A stretch of 6,283 bases of DNA from an uncultured Ignavibacteria bacterium (lineage in GTDB: Bacteria > Bacteroidota > Ignavibacteria > Kapaibacteriales > UBA961): the NCBI GenBank assembly GCA_937868245.1, contig CALMMI010000197.1, positions 1 through 6,283 on the forward strand, read 5' to 3'. The notes under the pieces were generated by a model. That model made no database searches. It was given only the letters and a program-made list of their open reading frames with translations, and had not been told where the DNA came from. Numbering within the stretch: the stretch's first letter is position 1; each line of letters starts with the position of its first letter. Made by a program: the position numbers and the translations under genes. Shown here piece after piece: positions 1 through 5,622 of this stretch.

Positions 1-149
1 CCCTGTGCCGTAGCATTAAGAACCCTATCCGCATCTTTGATTTTCTTACGGATTGCTTCTGTTTTGGCATCCGAAGTTTGCCCGTGTAAGGGAAACGTAA
101 GCACAGATGCAAACAAAATGGTGAATAAAACTTTGAAAAAAGATTTCAT
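1..149 (-). CDS. Secreted protein, N-terminal fragment (runs off the left edge)
   Basis: The reading frame opens at an ATG (complement of 147-149) and stays open to the window edge, giving about 49 residues. The start MKSFFKVLFTILFASVLTF is a typical signal peptide: two lysines, then a hydrophobic stretch to about residue 19. A likely signal peptidase I site follows near HGQ-T (residues 22-25). There is no lipobox cysteine, so it is probably periplasmic or exported rather than a lipoprotein. The mature start is charged and looks helical (KTEAIRKKIKDADRVLN), possibly the beginning of a coiled coil. Secreted M23-type murein hydrolases or EnvC-like proteins of Bacteroidota often begin this way, but too little is visible to assign a family. 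No strong Shine-Dalgarno precedes the ATG. It is transcribed divergently from flhF. Confidence 0.7.
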   Translation of the reverse strand, partial: MKSFFKVLFTILFASVLTFPLHGQTSDAKTEAIRKKIKDADRVLNATAQ

Positions 150-612
150 GAGATTACCCCGAAATATATAGTAAGAAATGATTGTATTGCTTGTTAAACG
201 GAATTTTACACTTCAAATTACAGCAATAATAGGAAATATAATAATAAAAATTTTCAATTTGCTTCGATTGTTCTTTTCTACGCATACGAAACACTCAGTA
301 TTTGCTATTTTTGTGTGTACGGCTTTGTATTTATTGGTAATTTTAACAGTTGAAATAGGAAGTGATATCTAATTGGTAATGATGACTACCATGGTAAAAT
401 CACAGTTGTTTTCTCAAATTCTTTTGATTTGCTTACAGTAATGCTATTCAAAACTTTCAGAGCAATTTTCGTATTGTTTTATACGAAACTCTCCTACACT
501 ATATAATAACACGAAACTGTCCAATACGTTTCACAATTTTAAAAAATTTTAGCAGTCTCATCGTAAACTTCAACCATATTTTATCGTCGTTTTTCTATCC
601 GAAAGCCTCATT
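150..612. other. AT-rich intergenic region between divergent genes
   Basis: This stretch of about 460 bases separates the minus-strand secreted protein from flhF and should hold the promoters of both. It is strongly A+T-rich. It contains one 64-codon plus-strand open frame (178-372) that I do not regard as a convincing gene, a 10-base palindrome (TACCATGGTA, 387-396) and a TATAAT box at 502-507. I see no tRNA, riboswitch-like fold or long repeat. Confidence 0.6.
474..507 (+). promoter_or_regulatory. Candidate promoter for flhF-yihY
   Basis: A perfect TATAAT lies at 502-507, about 105 bases before the flhF start. The best TTG-type upstream hexamer, TTGTTT at 474-479, is 22 bases away, longer than the usual 17, so the -35 assignment is poor. 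The region is AT-rich and TATAAT can occur by chance. In Bacteroidota the main sigma factor prefers a different -7 element (TAnnTTTG), so this is only a weak candidate. Confidence 0.2.
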
Positions 613-1827
613 ATGCGAATGAAAAAATTTATTGCACCTTCTATGAAAGAAGGCATTATCCAAATGAAGAAGGAACTTGGTGAAGATGCTGTAATTCTGT
701 CAACTAGGAATGTTAAGGTAGAAGGAAGTGCAGATATAGTTGAAATAATCGCAGCGTTAGACGATCAACTTCTGGGTCAGGCAGGTGAGCTGCACGCTTC
801 CGGTTCAAGCGAGAAATCAGCAGTAAAAACCACACAGGATAAAACTTCATCACCTTCACCTCATGTACAAAAAACTGTTTCGGCATCAAAAGCTGCAGCT
901 GCATACTCACAACCTCATCAATCAAACGACGACGAGCAAAATATCAGCCAAGCAGCAACCCTTCTTCAGCTTAGGAACGATGTTCGGTGGCTAAGGGAAA
1001 CTCTTACCACAGTTGCCGAAAGTATTCCATTCAGGTATGCAAACTCATTAAGTGCTGCCAACCGGGAAGTATATACTACGCTTCGCGGGCAAGATTTTCC
1101 TGACGACGAAGCACTGAGAATAGTAGGGCTTGCTTCAGCCAAAGGTACTGCCAACGATTCACCGGAAGAGATACTGTCTGCCGCACGTGAGATTATTTCC
1201 TCTGAACTCTCTCTTTTTCCTCCTCTGGAAGTACGCCCAACTTCCACAACAGTAGCCTTTGTAGGTACAACAGGAGGCGGGAAAACAACCACTATCACCA
1301 AACTTGCCGCAATATGTAAACTTCTCTACAAAGCTAATATTCTTATTGTTTCTGCAGATACTTACAAAGTTGGTGGAGCCGAACAGCTTCAAACATTTGC
1401 CTCCATTGCCGGAATTGCTTTCCATACCGCGTACAGTTCCCAGGAACTCCGGCAAATTGTAAAGCAAGAGTCCAAGCGTGACTTTATTTTTATTGATACA
1501 GTAGGACGCAGCCAGCAACGCCGTCAGCACCTATTGGAAATAGGAGCGTATCTGGAAGCTGCTTCGCCGGATATTACCTATCTGGTTCAAAGTGCATCTA
1601 CAGGGGAACAGACTTTTCTTCAAACGTTGGAACGGTTCTCGGTACTTGAGCCGGATGCACTTATTCTGACCAAACTTGACGAGTCAGCCGGACTCGGAGG
1701 GATACTCACCGCTTTACGTCGGCATAAACTACCACTTGCTTACTATACAACAGGACAAAAAATTCCCGATGACATTGAAACAGCGCGAGCTGAACGTTTA
1801 GCTGAAATTGTACTCCCTCAATTATGA
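613..1827 (+). CDS. flhF: Flagellar biosynthesis GTPase FlhF (SRP-type)
   Basis: FlhF is a membrane-associated GTPase of the SRP family (relatives Ffh and FtsY) that sets the position, and with FlhG the number, of flagella. The 404-residue protein has the full FlhF plan. Residues 1-50 are the typical N-terminal segment (KKFIAPSMKEGI, LGEDAVILSTR). Residues 55-110 are a Ser/Gln/Pro-rich linker. Residues 113-135 form a helix (LLQLRNDVRWLRETL). The NG GTPase domain follows. Motifs: G1 P-loop GTTGGGKT 218-225; G2 DTYKVGGAEQLQ 249-260; G3 DTVGRS 295-300; G4 TKLD 353-356; and the FlhF-type closing element TTGQKIPDD 379-387. Two positions differ from the usual DTYR and DTAGR. The ATG at 613 has GAAAG about 7 bases upstream; an ATG two codons later is an alternative start. 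The gene overlaps the downstream YihY-family gene by 4 bases. No other flagellar gene is visible. Confidence 0.95.
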   Translation: MRMKKFIAPSMKEGIIQMKKELGEDAVILSTRNVKVEGSADIVEIIAALDDQLLGQAGELHASGSSEKSAVKTTQDKTSSPSPHVQKTVSASKAAAAYSQPHQSNDDEQNISQAATLLQLRNDVRWLRETLTTVAESIPFRYANSLSAANREVYTTLRGQDFPDDEALRIVGLASAKGTANDSPEEILSAAREIISSELSLFPPLEVRPTSTTVAFVGTTGGGKTTTITKLAAICKLLYKANILIVSADTYKVGGAEQLQTFASIAGIAFHTAYSSQELRQIVKQESKRDFIFIDTVGRSQQRRQHLLEIGAYLEAASPDITYLVQSASTGEQTFLQTLERFSVLEPDALILTKLDESAGLGGILTALRRHKLPLAYYTTGQKIPDDIETARAERLAEIVLPQL

Positions 1828-2744
1828 AAGAGCGTTTCCTTGTTCTAAAAGAGTTTTTCCTTACTGTCTATACATTAATAGATGAATTTGGAACGCGTGT
1901 AGCAAAGGAACATATATTTTTACTGGCTTCCGGGGTTGCTTTTAATATCATTCTGTGTATTATCCCGCTGTTGTTGGTTGCCTCCGCAGTGATTGGAGCA
2001 TTTACCGATAGTGTAGCCCTTGGCGAAACTCTTAACCGCATCCTTTCCGACACCCTCCCTCCAAATCAGCTAAGTAGAGAGTTCATAGCTTCTACATTAA
2101 AGGAACTCCATATTGCATTCCAATTCAGTACACTCGCAGGATGGATCGGTGGATTCGGACTTCTCTGGACTTCTTCTGCTCTTTTCAGCACAATGCGCAC
2201 CGGCTTAAATGCGATTTTCAGCATTAAAACTCCTAAGTTTTTCCTGATTTATAAACTTCAAGATATTGGACTTACCTTGGTTTTGATGGTATTGCTCCTG
2301 CTTTCTTCGCTGGTTGCCCCTATCTCTACATTTATCGGTTCTATTGGTCAGAATATCCTCCCAGCAAATATCTTTGGCTGGATAAGCGGTGCTACTGTAC
2401 ATTTGGTGGGATTGGCTTCTTCAGTTCTGTTCTTTTTCTTTGTCTATCAATTTATTCCAAACAAGCATTTACCCAGACGAATGATTTATACAGCAACGCT
2501 GCTTTGTACAGGTTTATGGGAACTTGCGCGGTTTGGCTTTGCCTGGTATTTGGAGAATGTGGGTGCATTCGGAAAAGTATATGGAGTGTATGCTATCGTT
2601 TTCACAATAGCTGTTTGGATATATTACTCAGCACTCATCACGTTGCTTTCGGCTGAAGCAGCCGAGTTTTGGTATGAAAAACATACCAAACGTTTGAAAA
2701 ACGCAGCAAAGCCTGTTATCGGTAGCAAGAGTGATGAAGGGTAA
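1824..2744 (+). CDS. YihY/BrkB-family inner-membrane protein
   Basis: This 306-residue polytopic membrane protein belongs to the YihY/virulence factor BrkB family. The biochemical role of the family is not firmly established; older labels (ribonuclease BN, serum resistance) are unreliable. Hydrophobic segments lie near residues 31-60, 102-122, 147-172, 185-211, 219-243 and 252-278, giving about six membrane spans as expected. Family-like stretches include the first span (ASGVAFNIILCIIPLLL, 35-51), LLWTSSALFSTMRTGLNAIF (113-132), and the end region with YGVYAIVFTIAVWIYYSALI (253-272) and LLSAEAAEFW (274-283). The C-terminal tail is short, basic and presumably cytoplasmic. The ATG lies inside the end of flhF (ATGA overlap at 1824-1827), so translation is probably coupled. 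Length is normal and no damage is visible. A link to flagella is not implied by the family and rests only on position. Confidence 0.9.
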   Translation: MKERFLVLKEFFLTVYTLIDEFGTRVAKEHIFLLASGVAFNIILCIIPLLLVASAVIGAFTDSVALGETLNRILSDTLPPNQLSREFIASTLKELHIAFQFSTLAGWIGGFGLLWTSSALFSTMRTGLNAIFSIKTPKFFLIYKLQDIGLTLVLMVLLLLSSLVAPISTFIGSIGQNILPANIFGWISGATVHLVGLASSVLFFFFVYQFIPNKHLPRRMIYTATLLCTGLWELARFGFAWYLENVGAFGKVYGVYAIVFTIAVWIYYSALITLLSAEAAEFWYEKHTKRLKNAAKPVIGSKSDEG

Positions 2745-2775
2745 GTTCGGGTGGGTAGGTAAACATCATAATGAG

Positions 2776-2823
2776 AAGTAAAAAGGAGTAATGAACGTCA
2801 AAATTCATTACTCCTTTTTACTT
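2776..2823. terminator. Bidirectional terminator-like perfect inverted repeat
   Basis: The arms 2776-2795 and 2804-2823 are perfect reverse complements over 20 bases, with an 8-base loop (2796-2803). Each arm holds a run of five A or T (AAAAAGGAG / CTCCTTTTT), so RNA from either strand forms a hairpin whose 3' arm is U-rich. It starts 31 bases after the YihY-family stop codon, and its right end covers two bases of the purE stop codon (complement of 2822-2824). The convergent arrangement fits a shared terminator for both operons. Confidence 0.85.
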
Positions 2824-3307
2824 AAATATTGTCATTCTTCTTCCGTGAATCAATCGCCATCTGTTCCTTATAATCAATAATTTTCTGCATCAAATTTGAA
2901 TCGCCTACGCTTAGTATTTGCGCTGCCAGTATCCCTGCATTTTTACCTCCGCCGATAGCAACAGTCGCAACCGGAACACCGGGCGGCATTTGCACGATTG
3001 AAAGCAAAGAGTCTTTTCCGCTTAATGCTTTTGATTGTACCGGAACACCTATTACAGGCAGAGGACTGAATGCGGCTATCATACCCGGTAAATGGGCTGC
3101 TCCACCTGCTCCTGCAATAATCACTTTTAGTCCGCGCTTATGGGCATTCAACCCATAATCTGCCATATCCGACGGAGTACGGTGTGCAGAAACGATATGC
3201 ATCTCACAAGGAATTGAAAATTCATTACAGATTGCGGCTGCCTCGCGCATAACAGGCAAATCCGAATCGCTTCCCATTATTATTCCTACTAATATTTGGT
3301 TATCCAT
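2822..3307 (-). CDS. purE: N5-carboxyaminoimidazole ribonucleotide mutase (PurE, class I)
   Basis: PurE converts N5-CAIR to CAIR in cytosolic de novo purine synthesis, using the product of PurK. The 161-residue protein has the normal length and class I signatures: MGSDSDLPVM 11-20 (substrate phosphate and ribose binding); SAHRTP 40-45, whose His42 matches the catalytic histidine of bacterial PurE; AGAGGAAHLPGM 65-76; GVPVQSKALSGKDSLLSIVQMP 87-108, interrupted nowhere; and a conserved AIGGGKNAGILAAQIL-like end. The ATG at complement 3305-3307 is preferred over a TTG four codons upstream because MDNQILVGIIMGSDSD aligns with the usual PurE beginning. No clear Shine-Dalgarno precedes it. It lies 28 bases after engB on the same strand, so co-transcription is likely. 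purK, a frequent partner, is not in the window. Confidence 0.96.
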   Translation of the reverse strand: MDNQILVGIIMGSDSDLPVMREAAAICNEFSIPCEMHIVSAHRTPSDMADYGLNAHKRGLKVIIAGAGGAAHLPGMIAAFSPLPVIGVPVQSKALSGKDSLLSIVQMPPGVPVATVAIGGGKNAGILAAQILSVGDSNLMQKIIDYKEQMAIDSRKKNDNI

Positions 3308-3335
3308 ACTACACTGCAAAATAGTTTTGATATAA

Positions 3336-3944
3336 TTATTCTGATAGTTCGGCTAGAATTGCTTCACGCTTTATAATTCCCCATAATTGATCACGTCCGT
3401 CACCCTTTACTGATGAATACGGAAGTACATCAACACAAAAATCACAGTATTTCACAACTTCTATCACTTGCGCCTTACGTTCTTCACGGAGTTTAGGGGA
3501 AATTTTATCTGATTTTGTAAGAACAATCACAAATTTTCTTCCTTGATTTTCGAGCCATTCAATAAGGGCAAGGTCACTTGCCATCGGGTCGTGGCGGCTG
3601 TCGATTAGCACACAAACTAGTGCAAGTTGAGGTCTTTTTTCCAAATAGGTATAATTGAACTGTGACCATTCATTGCGTTTATCCCGCGAAATCACTGCGT
3701 AACCAAACCCCGGCAAATCTGCAAAAATCCAACGTTGCTCTATCCCAAAAAAATTAATCTGTTGTGTTTTACCGGGAGTAGAGCTTATATGTGCCAGATT
3801 CTTCCGTGAAACGATGCTGTTCAGTAGTGAGGATTTCCCAACATTCGACCTCCCGATGAAGGCAACTTCGGGCAGTGGGGACTCGGGAAATTGCTGTTCT
3901 TTGGCTGCTCCAACCAAAAAAACAGCTTCATAGATTTTCATCAT
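3336..3944 (-). CDS. engB: Ribosome biogenesis GTP-binding protein EngB (YihA/YsxC)
   Basis: EngB/YsxC is a small TRAFAC-class GTPase needed for late assembly of the large ribosomal subunit. The 202-residue protein has all G motifs, numbered from the first of two adjacent methionines: G1 GRSNVGKSS 31-39; G2 region STPGKTQQINFF 55-66 with Thr56 or Thr60; G3 DLPGFGYA 76-83; G4 TKSDK 143-147; and G5-like YSSVKGDG 176-183. FPESPLPEVAFIGRSNVGKS is a family-typical lead-in. The frame extends upstream to a TTG at 3968, but the ATG pair at 3944/3941 gives the standard N-terminus (MKIYEAVF) and is preferred. No clear Shine-Dalgarno is present. It is the first gene of a likely engB-purE transcript whose promoter must lie close to, or within, the hairpin region at 3981-4015. 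Confidence 0.95.
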   Translation of the reverse strand: MMKIYEAVFLVGAAKEQQFPESPLPEVAFIGRSNVGKSSLLNSIVSRKNLAHISSTPGKTQQINFFGIEQRWIFADLPGFGYAVISRDKRNEWSQFNYTYLEKRPQLALVCVLIDSRHDPMASDLALIEWLENQGRKFVIVLTKSDKISPKLREERKAQVIEVVKYCDFCVDVLPYSSVKGDGRDQLWGIIKREAILAELSE

Positions 3945-3980
3945 ACAGTCAATGGAATTGAAAAGCAACGGTAAAAAAGC

Positions 3981-4015
3981 AAAACGCCGACCTTAATTAT
4001 TAAGTCAGGCGTTTT
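3981..4015 (-). terminator. Probable terminator of the upstream minus-strand secreted-protein gene
   Basis: AAAACGCC (3981-3988) pairs perfectly with GGCGTTTT (4008-4015). The stem continues inward (GAC with GTC, TTAA with TTAA) with one-base bulges at 3992 and 4007 and a short AT loop. Read on the minus strand, the hairpin is followed by GC and a run of six T (ending near 3973), as in an intrinsic terminator. It lies about 145 bases after the stop of the 4159-5442 gene and just before engB, so it insulates engB-purE from that gene. Confidence 0.7.
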
Positions 4016-4158
4016 GTGTTGTGCAAAAATAGCAAATTCTATGAGTTTTCAGTGCATAAGTATAGAGTGAATATCCTCAGCATACATTTTGCACTATGTA
4101 TCATACTCTTTTTACAATCGGGTACTGATAGTTTCTCGTTCGATACTATCTGTAATCC

Positions 4159-5442
4159 CTATGTTTTTTGTTTCTTCTTCTTAGCAGCAGGAAACAGGAT
4201 ATTATTCAATATCAAACGGTAGCCAGGAGAATTTTTGTGAAGCGACAAATCAGTTGGCGGATCACCGATTGCGTGTTGATAGTCCTCAGGGTCATGCCCA
4301 CCATACCATGTAAATGTCCCACGCCCTACATTCCCGTGAATATACTTGACCTCATCTGTTCCATCTTTCTCGCCGAGCAAAGTAACAGATTTCTTAATAA
4401 TCCCCTTGTGAAAGCCTGTTGTTTGACCAAGAAAGTTATGCACTACATTTGCATGGCACTGTGTAAGCATTGTAGGGACAGGATCGTACTTTGCCGAAAA
4501 ATCGAAGAGGGTGAAGTAGTCGTTATCATTAACATTAGCACGTGTATTGGCATCCACATCAATTGTTGAATACTCATACTTCATCGGATCCATATACAGT
4601 TTAAAATTCTCGAATGCGAATGTACGTGTAAAATCAAGTTTACTGTTTGCATCCGGGTCTGCCCCGTCGCCGTCGTACATCTGTTCGCAAATATCAAGAT
4701 TTTGGGCTGCAAGCGAAATATCATAACTATCGGTGGCGCTGCACATAGCAAAGATAAAACCTCCGTTTGTTACAAAGTCTCTTACTTTTTCGGTAACTGC
4801 ACTTTTAAGTTGCGAAACTTTCTTGAACCCAAGTTTTTTTGCCGTGCTTTCCAAAAGTGCCACCTGCTGGATATACCAAGGAGCGGCTGCGAAACTTGAG
4901 TAAAACTTTCCGTATTGCCCGGTAAAGTCCTCGTGGTGGAGGTGAAGCCAGTCGTAATCTTTCAGTTTATCTCCTATAACTTCTTCGTCCCATATTTTGT
5001 CGTATTTTACTTCTGCATAATCTAATGCCAACGTAACGGCATCGTCCCACGGACGTGAGCCTGGTGGTGTGTACACAGCAATTTTAGGTGGTTTTTCCAA
5101 TCGCACGGCATCCATATTTGTATTTTCGCCTTGTACTTCCGAATAGATTGAAGCAGCAGTCGCGCCGTCGATTTGTTCAAAATACACGCCCCTAATTCTG
5201 CACTCGGCGGCAATATTATCTGCATAATCCATTATAAATGAACCGGCACGGTAATTAAGCAGCCAATCAATTTCAACATTTTTTGTAAGTCCCCAATACG
5301 CAAGACCATACGCCTTTAAATGATCTGTTTGTGATAAGTCCATTGGTATCAAAAGTTTTTGAGCCGACACCGAAGAACTTGCCACGAGCATCAACAAAAA
5401 AACAAGGCGGCATGATTGTTGCCGAAACAAAATTTTTATCAT
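4159..5442 (-). CDS. Secreted protein of unknown function, often labelled 'asparagine synthetase B' in databases
   Basis: This 427-residue protein begins with a signal peptide (basic start, hydrophobic residues 12-21, probable cut after SVSA at 24-27), so it acts outside the cytoplasm. Its opening LLIPMDLSQTDHLKAYGLAYW (30-50, in two conserved blocks) resembles a family that I recall from Bacteroidota-related genomes under the name asparagine synthetase B. The sequence does not support that enzyme: there is no N-terminal catalytic cysteine at position 2 and no SGGxDS-type ATP-pyrophosphatase loop. Striking candidate functional blocks are PWDDAV (131-136), HLHHEDFTGQYGKF (167-180), FAMCSATDS (231-239, with Cys234 in a nucleophile-elbow-like setting) and WYGGHDPEDYQH (379-390). 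The order could fit a class I glutamine amidotransferase-like or ThuA-like fold; that is inference. The C-terminus ends in a lysine-rich tail. AGAAAG lies about 10 bases before the ATG. It appears monocistronic, divergent from the gene at 5623. Confidence 0.85.
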   Translation of the reverse strand: MIKILFRQQSCRLVFLLMLVASSSVSAQKLLIPMDLSQTDHLKAYGLAYWGLTKNVEIDWLLNYRAGSFIMDYADNIAAECRIRGVYFEQIDGATAASIYSEVQGENTNMDAVRLEKPPKIAVYTPPGSRPWDDAVTLALDYAEVKYDKIWDEEVIGDKLKDYDWLHLHHEDFTGQYGKFYSSFAAAPWYIQQVALLESTAKKLGFKKVSQLKSAVTEKVRDFVTNGGFIFAMCSATDSYDISLAAQNLDICEQMYDGDGADPDANSKLDFTRTFAFENFKLYMDPMKYEYSTIDVDANTRANVNDNDYFTLFDFSAKYDPVPTMLTQCHANVVHNFLGQTTGFHKGIIKKSVTLLGEKDGTDEVKYIHGNVGRGTFTWYGGHDPEDYQHAIGDPPTDLSLHKNSPGYRLILNNILFPAAKKKKQKT

Positions 5443-5622
5443 TATGAAATTCTTTCTATATTTAACGGTCGGAAAATGGACTTGGTACTGCTATTTACAT
5501 GAGGTTAATATGTTCTAACGTGAAACCCACCGGAATATTTTTTTACGATTAGCTCTATTTTACGACCGAATATCCGACAAGGGAACTAATATCCCGAACC
5601 TTTCGATAAGAAATTCTCAAAT
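5443..5622. promoter_or_regulatory. Divergent intergenic region with presumed promoters for both flanking genes
   Basis: This gap of 180 bases separates the two divergently transcribed exported-protein genes and must carry start signals for both unless one lies inside a coding region. I could not pick a convincing promoter hexamer pair on either strand. Only minor self-complementary bits are visible (GGGA/TCCC at 5581-5595). Confidence 0.4.

Noticed and set aside
178..372. 64-codon plus-strand frame encoding a hydrophobic peptide
   Set aside because: It has no Shine-Dalgarno, begins only 29 bases from the start of the divergent minus-strand gene, and its Ile/Leu/Phe richness is what AT-rich non-coding DNA gives. 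A small membrane protein cannot be excluded, but nothing supports one.
387..396. Ten-base palindrome TACCATGGTA in the gap before flhF
   Set aside because: It occurs once and has no known regulator or nearby partner site; chance is a sufficient explanation.
713..1530. Minus-strand open frames opposite flhF
   Set aside because: They are antisense to the conserved FlhF domains and show no recognisable protein features.
3305..3319. TTG start for purE giving four extra residues
   Set aside because: The ATG at 3307 fits the standard PurE length and N-terminus, so the upstream TTG is unnecessary.
3942..3968. TTG start for engB giving eight extra N-terminal residues
   Set aside because: The ATG pair at 3944/3941 yields the family-typical beginning; the extension is not family-like.
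4127..4150. Small inverted repeat GATAGT/ACTATC with a 12-base loop, after the secreted-protein gene
   Set aside because: Six AT-rich base pairs with a long loop are weak and expected by chance; the hairpin at 3981-4015 is the better terminator. It also starts inside no clear functional element.
4016..4569. Plus-strand open frames opposite the end of the secreted-protein gene
   Set aside because: They lie antisense to a clearly coding region with conserved blocks, and their products show no recognisable domain. They are shadow frames.
5581..5595. GGGA/TCCC mini-hairpin upstream of the discoidin-like protein gene
   Set aside because: A four-pair stem is too short to call an operator or attenuator.
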